Origin: Streptomyces ortus
GTDB lineage: Bacteria > Actinomycetota > Actinomycetes > Streptomycetales > Streptomycetaceae
Reading direction: 5' to 3'
DNA length: 64,000 nucleotides
Assembly (NCBI RefSeq): GCF_026341275.1
Contig: NZ_JAIFZO010000002.1
Span: forward strand, 322,361 to 386,360
Numbering within the stretch: the first letter of the stretch is position 1; each line of letters begins with the position of its first letter. Made by a program: the position numbers and the translations under genes. Below, one piece after another: positions 7,588-14,847 of this stretch. The notes under the pieces were generated by a model. It was given only the letters and a program-made list of their open reading frames with translations. It had not been told where the DNA came from and made no database searches.

Positions 7588-8027
7588 CAGACGGCCGCCG
7601 TGCGCGCATCGATCCCGCAGGCCTCTGCGGCGACGTAGAACAGGACAGCCTCGACGTCCTCCGGGCGCATCCAGCTAACGATCTGACCCACCGTGCGACC
7701 ACGGGCATCACCGGCGCGGACAGCGGACAGGACCTGCTTCGCGATCTGTCGCGTGTCCAGCGGAATCGGCACGAACGTCTCAGCGTCCGCGCCGGCACCG
7801 CCGTAGTCGGGGCCCGCGATGTGGTGCGAGAGCCACCGGTAGGGGCGCCGTATCCGCCACACCTCCGGCTCGTAGTCGAACGCCAGCGCGTAGTTGCTGT
7901 TCGGCACGACGTCCATCTCTGCCGCCACCCGGACCGCTTCGGTCGGGTTGTCGGCGCGGACCAGTTGGGTGTAGACGCCGTTCGGGCGGGTCGGCCAGGT
8001 AACCGACCAGCGGGGCTTACGGGACAT
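7587..8027 (-). CDS. Hypothetical protein
   Basis: A 146-residue protein from ATG 8027, preceded by GAGAGGAAGACC. The N-terminal half is beta-rich and Trp/Tyr-containing (PRWSVTWPTRPNGVYTQLVR); the second half (LDTRQIAKQVLSAVRAG...VSWMRPEDVEAVLFYVAAEA) is helical. No family recognised. A longer frame reaching 8354 is rejected because it overlaps the next gene and lacks its own ribosome site. Confidence 0.65.
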   Translation of the reverse strand: MSRKPRWSVTWPTRPNGVYTQLVRADNPTEAVRVAAEMDVVPNSNYALAFDYEPEVWRIRRPYRWLSHHIAGPDYGGAGADAETFVPIPLDTRQIAKQVLSAVRAGDARGRTVGQIVSWMRPEDVEAVLFYVAAEACGIDARTAAV

Positions 8028-8041
8028 GCGGGTCTTCCTCT

Positions 8042-8338
8042 CTAGGTGGGCGCGCCGGTGCGCGCCTTGTGGAATTCGGTGACGAACTCGTCGGTCAGTC
8101 CGGCGCCGAGCGCCGCCCCGACCGGGCCGATCCCGGTGACGGAGGCCGCCCACAGCTCCAGCCAGGCGGCCCGGGTGGCGATGTAGTTGAGGACCGGGCG
8201 GGCGCACCGCAGCGGGAACACGACCGCACCCAGCCCGACCATCACCGCCAAGGCGAGGGCCCGCAGCGCCCACCGGCCCGCGAACCGGGCCGCACGATGC
8301 AGCCGGCCAGGCTTCGCGGTGATCAGATAGGCGTGCAC
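8042..8338 (-). CDS. Small membrane protein
   Basis: A 98-residue protein with one clear hydrophobic helix (WALRALALAVMVGLGAVVF) and a moderately hydrophobic second one (GIGPVGAALGAGL). The start is GTG/ATG 8338 behind AAAGGAG. It lies in the transfer operon and may be another Spd-type protein; no family signature is visible. Confidence 0.6.
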   Translation of the reverse strand: MHAYLITAKPGRLHRAARFAGRWALRALALAVMVGLGAVVFPLRCARPVLNYIATRAAWLELWAASVTGIGPVGAALGAGLTDEFVTEFHKARTGAPT

Positions 8339-8367
8339 TACGGGCTCCTTTCAAGGGATCGAGGTGG

Positions 8368-8487
8368 TCAGTTCTCGTCGTCGGCGGGGTTCCGGGTCGG
8401 CAGCCGCATCGGGAAGGTGACGGTGAAGTCGCCGTCTTCCTCTACCTCGATCTCGCTGCCGGTCTGCGGGTTGGTCTGCTTGCCCAC
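8368..8487 (-). CDS. Very small acidic protein
   Basis: A 39-residue protein starting at GTG 8487 after a strong AAAGGAG. It is acidic (EIEVEEDGDFTVTFP) with one beta-like stretch, similar in style to the neighbouring 48-residue protein (VEETFTVESGQTVADD). The in-frame upstream extension is Pro/Ser/Thr low complexity and is not used. Confidence 0.5.
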   Translation of the reverse strand: MGKQTNPQTGSEIEVEEDGDFTVTFPMRLPTRNPADDEN

Positions 8488-8524
8488 TGCGGGGCTCCTT
8501 TCGGTGGAGGGTTGGGGGTGTCGG

Positions 8525-8671
8525 TTATTCGCCGGTTGCGGTGTAGGTGTCGCCGTTGTCGTCGGCGACGGTCTGGCCGGACTCGACGGTGAACGTTTCT
8601 TCGACATCCAGGCCCTGCTCCTGCGGGGTGACGATCTCCCCATCGCGGAACCCGAAGACCAGACCCCTCAG
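8525..8671 (-). CDS. Very small acidic protein, uncertain start
   Basis: A 48-residue frame (RGLVFGFRDGEIVTPQEQGL...). There is no ATG or GTG; the most plausible start is CTG 8671, overlapping the upstream stop as CTGA. The protein is acidic and beta-rich. Its coding reality is supported by tight packing between genes and by similarity of style to its neighbour. Confidence 0.4.
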   Translation of the reverse strand: MRGLVFGFRDGEIVTPQEQGLDVEETFTVESGQTVADDNGDTYTATGE

Positions 8672-8832
8672 GCTTTTCCCGTCAGCTGGTTGATGCGGTC
8701 GAGGTTGGCGTCCGCAGACTCGGCCGCAACACGGGCGGCCTCGGCGTTCCCGGCGGCCTGCGCCTTCAGTTGGGCGGCGCGGGAAGCGGCGGCGCCCTTC
8801 TCGTAGTCGCCCTTGTCGTTGTTCCTCGCCAT
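8668..8832 (-). CDS. Small helical protein
   Basis: A 54-residue protein from ATG 8832 behind GAGAGGAA. It is Ala-rich and helical (GAAASRAAQLKAQAAGNAEA) with charged ends, probably a coiled coil. It is too short for assignment. Confidence 0.5.
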   Translation of the reverse strand: MARNNDKGDYEKGAAASRAAQLKAQAAGNAEAARVAAESADANLDRINQLTGKA

Positions 8833-8907
8833 GGGATTCCTCTCGATCGGTCGGGTTGGGGTGTGGTGCTGGTCGTGCTCGGGGCCGCCCCTCTCGGGGG
8901 TGCGGGG

Positions 8908-9045
8908 CTAGCCGTCGCCGTCGTCCTCGCCTGGCCCCCAGATCTGCGACGGCGTGTCCTCCATCGCCTCCGGGTCGCGGACCTCGCCGCGCGGGGTCGG
9001 CTCCCACACGGGGCCGGGCGTCTGCTCGCCCTCGCGGCGCGCCAT
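8908..9045 (-). CDS. Very small acidic hypothetical protein
   Basis: A 45-residue acidic protein (MARREGEQTPGPVWEPTPRG...) whose ATG overlaps the upstream stop by one base (TGATG). Unstructured Pro/Glu/Asp-rich composition. The coupling supports translation; function unknown. Confidence 0.45.
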   Translation of the reverse strand: MARREGEQTPGPVWEPTPRGEVRDPEAMEDTPSQIWGPGEDDGDG

Positions 9046-9308
9046 CAGGCGGCGGCCGAACGTGCGGGCCGGTCGACGTGCAGGTCGATGCAGTCGGCCC
9101 GCCAGTCCTGATGCGTCGGGCACGTCTGCCGCTCCGAGTCCGGCACCTGGTAGGTGGTCTCCCGGTACAGGGCGCGGGAGAACGTGTCGCCGAACAGGTC
9201 GGCCAGCGCGGCGGCGGACGCCTCGGCGACCGTGGTGCGCTCCCGGCGCAGCCGCGCCAACGGCGTCTTGGCGGCCAGATCGGCGTTGAAGAGGGCGAGC
9301 GGAGACAT
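9045..9308 (-). CDS. Small hypothetical protein
   Basis: An 87-residue protein from ATG 9308 (AAAGGA). The helical N-terminus (ALFNADLAAKTPLARLRRER) is followed by a part with two Cys and several His (CPTHQDWRADCIDLHVDRP), possibly metal-binding; the wording 'CPTHQDWRADCIDLHVD' recurs in small actinophage proteins. Function unknown. Confidence 0.55.
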   Translation of the reverse strand: MSPLALFNADLAAKTPLARLRRERTTVAEASAAALADLFGDTFSRALYRETTYQVPDSERQTCPTHQDWRADCIDLHVDRPARSAAA

Positions 9309-9369
9309 GGCGGGGTCCTTTCAGGACGCAGAGTTCGAGTTGGGGTGGGGCGGAAGTTCGGGGTGGAAA

Positions 9370-9417
9370 GCCGCGCTGACGGGGGCCGCGGGGGAACGTC
9401 AACCCCGCCAGCGCGGC
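9370..9417 (-). terminator. Hairpin between gene groups
   Basis: Inverted arms GCCGCGCTGACGGGG (9370-9384) and CCCCGCCAGCGCGGC (9403-9417) with one mismatch. It lies just downstream of the gene ending at 9433 and upstream of the gene starting at 9308. Confidence 0.5.
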
Positions 9418-9432
9418 GACTTGGGGGCCGGG

Positions 9433-9597
9433 CTAGTCGGCCGGGATGTGCCGGGCGTTGTCCCGGTACGCGTAGGCGAGCAGGACGTTCGGCGAGTACG
9501 GGGCCCGCACGATCGCCATCAAGTCGTCCGACCAGTGGCCGAGGAAGATGTCGTCGACGTCCGCGACCAGATCGGCCGACGGCTCCGGGGCGCTCAC
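9433..9597 (-). CDS. Small hypothetical protein
   Basis: A 54-residue acidic protein starting at GTG 9597 (SAPEPSADLVADVDDIFLGH...), overlapping the upstream gene's stop as GTGA. The coupling and the continuous codon bias support it. No family recognised. Confidence 0.5.
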   Translation of the reverse strand: MSAPEPSADLVADVDDIFLGHWSDDLMAIVRAPYSPNVLLAYAYRDNARHIPAD

Positions 9598-9758
9598 CGC
9601 TGCTCCCCGTCCGGGACGACGAGGAAGCGGTCCGACTCCATGTCCATCACGACGGCTGCCGGAATGCCCTGATCACGGAACTGCTGCGCCTGCTCCTCCG
9701 CCGGCCAGGACCCGCGCGGGTGGGAAGCCGACGTTTCGGCGAGGATCTCGCGGCCCAT
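9594..9758 (-). CDS. Small hypothetical protein
   Basis: A 54-residue protein from ATG 9758, overlapping the upstream stop by one base. GSWPAEEQAQQFRDQGIPAA followed by VVMDMESDRFLVV reads like a short helix-strand unit. Function unknown. Confidence 0.5.
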   Translation of the reverse strand: MGREILAETSASHPRGSWPAEEQAQQFRDQGIPAAVVMDMESDRFLVVPDGEQR

Positions 9759-10234
9759 CACGCACCGCCGACGATCAAGTCCAGCCGACCGGCCTGCGCC
9801 AGAGCGGCCAGGGTGCCCGCGGCCAAATCCTCCGTCGCCACCAGAGCATCCGCATCCAGATCCGACATGCGGCCCGACGCCGCCAGCTGCGCCAGCTCGG
9901 CGACATGCGCGGCGTGCGAACGGTAAGCGTCCGCCAGGGCCAGCAACTCCGGCGACGGGGCAGCAGGCGTCCCGTCCGTCCACGTATGCCAGCCCGCCCT
10001 ACCGAACGAGCCACCGTGCGGATCGCCGGGCGTATGACCGCCAGCACAAGCAATCGGCGCGCCCGTCGGAGTACGGGTCCCGCGCGGAGTTACCGCAGGA
10101 CACGACGACGAAGCCGGGGACAGAGCGCGCTCCAGACGGGCCAGGGCGGCGGCATCGGCCGGGGTGGGGAGCGGGGCGGTCGGGCGGTCGTGATCGGCGC
10201 GCTCGGGCGCACCGGTAAACTGCTTCGTAGCCAT
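9758..10234 (-). CDS. Hypothetical protein heading leftward operon
   Basis: A 158-residue protein from ATG 10234 behind CTGAAGGG. The first 90 residues are Pro/Gly/Thr-rich and poorly ordered; the C-terminal half is Ala-rich and helical (ELLALADAYRSHAAHVAELA). It is the first gene of the string running left from the 10.24-10.47 kb promoter region and diverges from the gene at 10475. Confidence 0.55.
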   Translation of the reverse strand: MATKQFTGAPERADHDRPTAPLPTPADAAALARLERALSPASSSCPAVTPRGTRTPTGAPIACAGGHTPGDPHGGSFGRAGWHTWTDGTPAAPSPELLALADAYRSHAAHVAELAQLAASGRMSDLDADALVATEDLAAGTLAALAQAGRLDLIVGGA

Positions 10235-10368
10235 GAGGGGGACCCTTCAGAGATTCCTCGTGGTGAGGGCCGGCCTGCGATGTGAGAGTCGCGGTGTCCG
10301 GCCCGTCTTCATTTGTGAGCAGCTCGACGGACCAGGTCCGGTGAGAGTGAGCCGCACGACACCGTTGC

Positions 10369-10398
10369 GGAAAATGTCCCCGCGACGGGTACCGATAC
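10369..10398. promoter_or_regulatory. Operator-like motif shared with 12311-12340
   Basis: GAAAATGTCCCCG, four bases, then GGGTACCGATAC. A near copy (GAAAATGTTCCCG, three bases, GGGTACTG-TA) lies upstream of the GntR-type regulator gene at 12446. GTACCGATAC is close to palindromic. The element is flanked by GTCCCC and GGGGAC (10376 and 10409). A shared operator, perhaps of the GntR-type protein, is likely. Confidence 0.5.
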
Positions 10399-10439
10399 GA
10401 GAACCGTAGGGGACGGCTGGACCGGCGTCAAGCTCCACC

Positions 10440-10468
10440 TTGAAGCGCGCGAACTTCGCCTCTACGCT
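10440..10468 (+). promoter_or_regulatory. Promoter TTGAAG-17-TACGCT
   Basis: TTGAAG at 10440-10445 and TACGCT at 10463-10468, 17 bases apart, six bases before ATG 10475. A good vegetative-type promoter giving a leaderless or near-leaderless mRNA. Confidence 0.6.
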
Positions 10469-10474
10469 CAATGC

Positions 10475-10714
10475 ATGACGGAATCCCCGGAAGCCACAGT
10501 CGACGTCCTCGTCACCCAGCTCGACGACATCGCCGACCCGGCAGAGCGCTTCCAGGCGACCCGTGACGTAGAGAAACACTTCGACGCGGCCGTGAAAGTC
10601 ATACGGCAGCGCATCGCGCTCCAGCTCAAAGACCAGATGACATGGCGGCAGGTCGGTGAAGTGATGGGCGGCGTGTCCGCGCAGAGAGCCGAGCAGGTCT
10701 CTCGCGGCGCGTGA
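10475..10714 (+). CDS. Small HTH-like protein
   Basis: A 79-residue protein. TVDVLVTQLDDIADPAERFQ and RDVEKHFDAAVKVIRQRIAL form two amphipathic helices; LKDQMTWRQVGEVMGGVSAQ followed by RAEQVSRG is the helix-turn-helix pattern of small streptomycete proteins related to sigma-factor region 4 or XRE folds. It probably binds DNA. It has no ribosome site, but a strong promoter lies directly upstream. Confidence 0.65.
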   Translation: MTESPEATVDVLVTQLDDIADPAERFQATRDVEKHFDAAVKVIRQRIALQLKDQMTWRQVGEVMGGVSAQRAEQVSRGA

Positions 10715-10851
10715 GCTGATCTCCATACCGTCGAGTGAAGGCGTCACAGCACCTCCTGGCGACGCATCACCGATTCAGTCGTGACGCAGGAACGCACCAG
10801 CAATGCAGTGACAGTGCACCTCCCCGACGATGACGCGGCGGGAGCCTGATA

Positions 10852-11487
10852 GTGGATGTCGTCGACCAGTGGACCGGACAGCGGGCGTGCAGCCTGCAAG
10901 CCGCTCTCCGCATGACGAACGAGTCCTTCGCCGGCCACCTCGGCGTGGCCGTGCGAACCGTGGCCAGCTGGCACGCCGAGCCGGAGATCGTGCCGCGCAG
11001 CGAAATCCAGTCGGCCCTGGATACGAGTCTTGAGAGGGCGGGTGAGGCGGTGCGGCTGCGCTTCGGCGCCCTTTCGCGCCCCACTCCCCCGGCCGTCCAG
11101 CCGCAGGCCCTCACCGTAGCGATCGCAGTGGTGATCCGCGGCGCCGAAGTCCTCCTCGTCTGCCGACGCGGCAGTGACTTTCTGACCTGGCAGTTTCCGG
11201 CGGGCATGGTCAAGCCAGATGCGTCTGCCGACGCGGTCGCCATCCAGGAGACGCATAGCGAGACCGGCATTCACTGTGCGGTTCGCGAACGCCTCGGGAG
11301 CCGTCTGCATCCGATAACCGGGGTGATCGCTACGTACTACCTCTGCGACTATCTCGCGGGTGAAGCCGTCAACCGGGACCCACTGGAGAACGTCGACGTG
11401 ACCTGGGTGCCTCGCGCATCACTCACCCGCTTCATCCCAGCAGAAAAGATCTACTCGCCGATCATGGCCGCCTTGGAGGATGCGTGA
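10852..11487 (+). CDS. HTH plus degenerate Nudix protein (Pif-like)
   Basis: A 211-residue protein from GTG 10852 (GGGAGCC). Residues 12-42 form an XRE-type helix-turn-helix (NESFAGHLGVAVRTVASWHA). Residues 85-205 have a Nudix fold, but the catalytic box is eroded: in G118-x5-E-x7-R-E-x-x-E-E, the first Glu is Ala124, Arg is Gln132 and one metal Glu is Ser136; Glu133 and Glu137 remain. The Nudix protein Pif of pSAM2 blocks redundant transfer between element-carrying cells, and tandem Nudix genes in AICEs are usually compared with it. The gene is coupled to the intact Nudix gene downstream. It may be a regulator that senses a nucleotide rather than an enzyme. Confidence 0.75.
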   Translation: MDVVDQWTGQRACSLQAALRMTNESFAGHLGVAVRTVASWHAEPEIVPRSEIQSALDTSLERAGEAVRLRFGALSRPTPPAVQPQALTVAIAVVIRGAEVLLVCRRGSDFLTWQFPAGMVKPDASADAVAIQETHSETGIHCAVRERLGSRLHPITGVIATYYLCDYLAGEAVNRDPLENVDVTWVPRASLTRFIPAEKIYSPIMAALEDA

Positions 11488-11903
11488 CCGACCAGACCAG
11501 CGACGACAAGCCCGGAATCTCTGCGGCGATCATCACTCAGGAGGGGCGCGTACTCATGGTCCGGCGCCGGATCGGCGAAGGTGAGCTGCTCTGGCAGTTC
11601 CCGGCAGGGGGCATCGAAGCCGGCGAGAGCCCACAGGAGGCTGCCGCTCGGGAGACTGAAGAGGAGACCGGACTCCAGGTCGAACCGTTGAAGCTCCTCG
11701 GTGAGCGCGTGCACCCGAAGACTGGCCGCCGCATGTCCTACACGGCCTGCGCGATCGTCTCCGGAGAGGCTCACGTCGCCGACGGTGACGAACTGGACGC
11801 TGTCGCCTGGGTGAGCCGCACCGAGATTCCCGACTACGTCCCCTACGGCCTCTTCGAGCCCGTCCAGCAATATCTCGACGAGGTACTGCCCGCCTCCGCG
11901 TAG
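11484..11903 (+). CDS. Nudix hydrolase, intact catalytic box (Pif-like)
   Basis: A 139-residue enzyme. The box from G42 through E48, R56, E57, E60, E61 and G63 matches GX5EX7REUXEEXGU exactly, so it should hydrolyse a nucleoside diphosphate linked to another group. The start GTG 11484 overlaps the upstream stop (GTGA), giving coupled synthesis with the HTH-Nudix protein. By analogy with pSAM2 Pif it could act in transfer immunity; substrate unknown. Transcription ends at the hairpin at 11917-11944. Confidence 0.8.
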   Translation: MTDQTSDDKPGISAAIITQEGRVLMVRRRIGEGELLWQFPAGGIEAGESPQEAAARETEEETGLQVEPLKLLGERVHPKTGRRMSYTACAIVSGEAHVADGDELDAVAWVSRTEIPDYVPYGLFEPVQQYLDEVLPASA

Positions 11904-11916
11904 CCCCATACGCAGC

Positions 11917-11944
11917 GATGGCCCCCACCGAAGTGGGGGCCATC
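11917..11944. terminator. Perfect hairpin between convergent genes
   Basis: GATGGCCCCCAC (11917-11928) pairs perfectly with GTGGGGGCCATC (11933-11944), loop of four. It serves the Nudix operon and the convergent gene ending at 11949. Confidence 0.85.
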
Positions 11945-11948
11945 GGCC

Positions 11949-12203
11949 TTACACGTCCTCGGATCTCGGCCTGCCGCGACCTACTCGATTAGCCAGCCAG
12001 GCGGTGATCGTGGACTGCCGCCAGGCCGGCGAGCGGCCGATGGTCATGTCAGGAAGAGGCAGGTCCTGAGGGCGTAGCTCATCACCGTCGGCCACCCGCT
12101 TACGGGATCGTTTGAGGTAGATGCGGATCGTCTCGGCAGCGACACCCGCCTGTTCCGACACCGCTTCGGTGTCCAGGTAGGGATCCTCGTCCCGATCCGT
12201 CAC
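11949..12203 (-). CDS. Small HTH protein, excisionase-like
   Basis: An 84-residue protein from GTG 12203 behind a strong AGGAGGA. LDTEAVSEQAGVAAETIRIY followed by LKRSRK is a MerR/excisionase-type helix-turn-helix, and DLPLPDMTIGRSPAWRQSTI followed by TAWLANRVGRGRP is the wing commonly seen in Xis-like proteins of Streptomyces elements. It may be the directionality factor or a regulator of transfer. It diverges from the GIY-YIG/GntR gene across a region that carries the 12311-12340 motif. Confidence 0.7.
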   Translation of the reverse strand: MTDRDEDPYLDTEAVSEQAGVAAETIRIYLKRSRKRVADGDELRPQDLPLPDMTIGRSPAWRQSTITAWLANRVGRGRPRSEDV

Positions 12204-12310
12204 TGCTCCTCCTTGTACCCGCGGCGGGCACCAAGGTACCGGAACAGGTGCGTAGCTGATCACTGCACCCTCCTCCAAATCCAATCCACCTCCCCTTCAA
12301 CCCAGGACTT

Positions 12311-12340
12311 GAAAATGTTCCCGTCATGGGTACTGTAGAG
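12311..12340. promoter_or_regulatory. Operator-like motif upstream of GntR-type gene
   Basis: GAAAATGTTCCCG, three bases, GGGTACTGTAGAG; compare 10369-10398. It lies between divergent starts at 12203 and 12446. Its position would allow autoregulation by the GntR-type protein. Confidence 0.5.
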
Positions 12341-12445
12341 GTTGTCGGGTGCAGTCGTCCACGGTGACCTGCATCCCATCTGCACCGTGCTTGCATCGCC
12401 CGCAAACGCTGGGCGCAGCACGATGCACGAAGACGAGGGGAAGTG

Positions 12446-13360
12446 ATGACAACGGAACCCGAACCGTCCGAACGCACCGCGCTCTACCGGTTCTTCGACG
12501 CCGCAGGGAACCTGCTCTACGTCGGCGTCAGTGGGAACACTGAAGCTCGCTGGCGCCAGCACGCAGAGTCCAAGCCTTGGTGGTCTGACGTTGCAGACAA
12601 GACGACCGAGTGGCTCGGCAGCCGGGCCGAGGCGCTCGATGCCGAGCGCATTGCGATCCGTACCGAGAAGCCGCTCCACAACCACCAGAACAAACCGTCG
12701 TCGATCATTGGCGAGATCACCCCGTGGGGTCCGAGCGGGGTCCCCGGTGGGACCTGGAGCCCCTACGAGTTCATCGCCCACGAGCTGAAGGGGTTCATCC
12801 AGTCGGGCTCCATGCGGGCTGGCGACCGGTTCCCCACGGTTCGGACGCTGATGGAGGTCTACGGCGTCGCGTCGCTCACCATCCAGCGCGCTCTGAACCT
12901 GCTCAAGACTCAGGGATTCGCAGTCGGCCGGCAGGGCTTCGGCGTTGTCGCGGTGGTCCCACCGGGGCTTCGCTCTGAGACTGCGGGCGGCGAGGGCGCG
13001 GAGGGCGTGCTCGAGCAGATGACGGCGTACCGGGCTGCTCCATCTCTGCGGTCCTGCACGGCCCTTGGGGTAGAGCCAGGGACGGAGCTCGACGCGAAGA
13101 GATGGGTGCGCGTGATCGACGGCCAACCGGTGGAGCTCGTGAACTTCTACCGCTACCCCGACGCCCCGGTCGACGAGGCGATCCACCGGACGACAGACCT
13201 CGTCACTGCGGCTCCCCCTATCGCCGAGGCCGTGAAGGTGTTCGGAGTCGTGCCCCTGCTGATCACCCGCAGGGTGACCTACTCCGAAAGCCAGAGCCCG
13301 CTGGGGCTGTACGAGATCGTTAAGAACGGCGATCTGCTCGCCACGCAGTACGAGTTCTAG
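12446..13360 (+). CDS. GIY-YIG domain fused to GntR/UTRA regulator
   Basis: A 304-residue protein with three parts. Residues 12-80 (ALYRFFDAAGNLLYVGVSGN and on to AERIAIRTEKPLHN) have the GIY-YIG nuclease pattern: strands ending in F-F-D and Y-V-G, the R-x3-H helix, a candidate catalytic Glu (about 68) and Asn (about 80). Residues 105-170 are a GntR winged helix (GDRFPTVRTLMEVYGVASLT). Residues 185-300 are a UTRA ligand-binding domain ending in LYEIVKNGDLLATQYEF. KorSA, the pSAM2 transfer repressor, is GntR-type, so this is probably the element's main transfer/replication repressor. ATG 12446 is preferred over GTG 12443 because GAGGGG lies five bases upstream. Confidence 0.8.
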   Translation: MTTEPEPSERTALYRFFDAAGNLLYVGVSGNTEARWRQHAESKPWWSDVADKTTEWLGSRAEALDAERIAIRTEKPLHNHQNKPSSIIGEITPWGPSGVPGGTWSPYEFIAHELKGFIQSGSMRAGDRFPTVRTLMEVYGVASLTIQRALNLLKTQGFAVGRQGFGVVAVVPPGLRSETAGGEGAEGVLEQMTAYRAAPSLRSCTALGVEPGTELDAKRWVRVIDGQPVELVNFYRYPDAPVDEAIHRTTDLVTAAPPIAEAVKVFGVVPLLITRRVTYSESQSPLGLYEIVKNGDLLATQYEF

Positions 13361-13686
13361 CCCGCCCGTTTCTGGCCGTCCTGCCAGCCTGCGTCTCGGG
13401 TCTTCGCGGACTGGTACGGGTAGCGCATCCTATCGGCTCTGCCAAGTCGCGCGTTTCGGCTGGTGGGTGGCGGTGTGGTGGTGGGCTGGTTTCACCTGTC
13501 GGGGTGCGGGCCGGCCGCAAGACTGATCGCCGTGGCCGCGAATTGCAGCCCCCACCGTCGGCCTCGCTGGAAAATCTGTACCGTCCCAGGAACGCGAACG
13601 GCCGGGCGCTACCAACGCCCGGCCAGTTCAACACGGCGAGTCCTACCTCGCCGCTCAACCCATCCCATCCCTGAGAAGAGGTCTCC
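13361..13686. other. 326-base gap with one hairpin
   Basis: No credible gene was found on either strand. The only structure seen is the hairpin at 13600-13624, about 60 bases before the next gene. The region probably holds the terminator of the GntR-type gene and the promoter of the gene at 13687. Confidence 0.5.
13600..13624 (+). terminator. Hairpin upstream of gene 13687
   Basis: GGCCGGGCG (13600-13608) pairs with CGCCCGGCC (13616-13624), loop of seven. No U-run follows. It could be a terminator of upstream transcription or a leader structure of the downstream gene. Confidence 0.45.
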
Positions 13687-13977
13687 ATGACTGTAGCCTG
13701 CGCCACCCCCGACCGTCGCCCGTCGGCTGACGAGATCCTGGACACCCCGCTGCCTGATCTGCTGGGCGGCTGGGGCGTCGAGCTGTTCGACTCGTCGATC
13801 GCGGACGCCACGTTCTTCGGTGCGGTGATCGAGCGGAAGACGGGCGAGATCGTCCTCGCCATGCCGACGGGCCGCAGCGAGCGCGAGCACGACACGATGG
13901 CGCGCTACCTGCTCGCCCAGGTCTTCGACGTGGATCTGCCGAAGCTGCCGCCGCCGTTCACGACGGATCAGGCTTAA
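13687..13977 (+). CDS. Hypothetical protein
   Basis: A 96-residue acidic protein from ATG 13687 (GAGAAGAGG). PSADEILDTPLPDLLGGWGV and ATFFGAVIERKTGEIVLAMP suggest a small alpha/beta fold. Ten bases separate it from the HNH gene, so they are probably one transcript. No family recognised. Confidence 0.65.
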   Translation: MTVACATPDRRPSADEILDTPLPDLLGGWGVELFDSSIADATFFGAVIERKTGEIVLAMPTGRSEREHDTMARYLLAQVFDVDLPKLPPPFTTDQA

Positions 13978-13987
13978 GGGAGCTCAG

Positions 13988-14536
13988 GTGGTAGCAGACA
14001 TTCCATGCTCAATTTGCGGCAAGCAGCCGGTAGTGGCGCGAGGCTGGTGCAAATCACACTACCGACGGTGGTCCACCTACGGCGATCCCACTCATGTGCC
14101 CAGGCAGCCCAAGTATGAGGAGCTGTTTTGGACCCGAGTCCAGAAGACCCCCGATTGCTGGCTTTGGCAAGGAAGCCTTAGCAAGAAGGGGTACGGAATC
14201 TACAGTGCCGGATATCGGACCTGCCAGGCTCATCGCGTAGCCTATGAGCTGGTCAAGGGCGACATCCCTGACGGGCTCCAGCTAGACCACCTGTGCCGCG
14301 TCCGGAACTGCGTAAATCCGGATCACCTGGAACCCGTAACGCCAGCTGAAAACACCCGGCGTGGCCTCACGGGTGCCCACTGGAGCACGCGAACACACTG
14401 CTCAAATGGGCATCCTTACGATGAACAGAACACCCGAATCGGAACGGACGGCGCGCGTAAGTGTCGAGCCTGCGTCCGCGCTTACACGGCGGCCTACCGG
14501 AAGAGGCGGGCATCAAACGGGAAGCCGGACGAATAG
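13988..14536 (+). CDS. HNH endonuclease, homing type
   Basis: A 182-residue protein from GTG 13988 (GGGAGC). Residues 7-35 hold a zinc knuckle (CSIC...WCKSHY) plus YGDPTHVPR, a DNA-binding unit. The HNH core is at 82-114: H82-R83, LDH 99-101, C108-VNPDHLEPV, with C103 and C108. A third Cys/His cluster (CSNGHPYDEQN...CRACVRAY) follows. This is the layout of phage-type free-standing HNH endonucleases. Codon use is less GC-biased than its neighbours, suggesting recent arrival. A strong terminator follows. Confidence 0.85.
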   Translation: MVADIPCSICGKQPVVARGWCKSHYRRWSTYGDPTHVPRQPKYEELFWTRVQKTPDCWLWQGSLSKKGYGIYSAGYRTCQAHRVAYELVKGDIPDGLQLDHLCRVRNCVNPDHLEPVTPAENTRRGLTGAHWSTRTHCSNGHPYDEQNTRIGTDGARKCRACVRAYTAAYRKRRASNGKPDE

Positions 14537-14556
14537 TAGATCGCAACTCGCAATGA

Positions 14557-14591
14557 CAGTGGGCCCGCACCTGCGGGGTGCGGGCCCACTG
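14557..14591. terminator. Perfect long hairpin
   Basis: CAGTGGGCCCGCACC (14557-14571) pairs with GGTGCGGGCCCACTG (14577-14591), loop of five. It separates the convergent genes ending at 14536 and 14606. Confidence 0.85.
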
Positions 14592-14605
14592 TCGCGGAAT
14601 TGCCC

Positions 14606-14806
14606 CTACGCGGCCGGCTCCGGGTGCCGCACGGCCCGTTTGACGGCTTCCTCGACGGCGAGCCGCGGCGTCCCGCTGGCTGTGGCGTGCGCGGTGACGG
14701 CTTGGTGTACGGCGAGCGCGGTGGGCACGGTGAGGGTGCCGGTTTGGATCTCGGTCCAGGCGGCGGTTTCGGCGGCGATCAGTTCGGGCGGGAGTTCGGT
14801 GGTCAC
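14606..14806 (-). CDS. Small helical protein
   Basis: A 66-residue, Ala/Thr-rich helical protein starting at GTG 14806 (MTTELPPELIAAETAAWTEI...). Only a weak ribosome site is visible. It diverges from the zinc-ribbon gene just to its right. Confidence 0.55.
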   Translation of the reverse strand: MTTELPPELIAAETAAWTEIQTGTLTVPTALAVHQAVTAHATASGTPRLAVEEAVKRAVRHPEPAA

Positions 14807-14847
14807 TGGCGGATCTTACGTGGCGGAATCTTCGACCTCCGGGGTGG

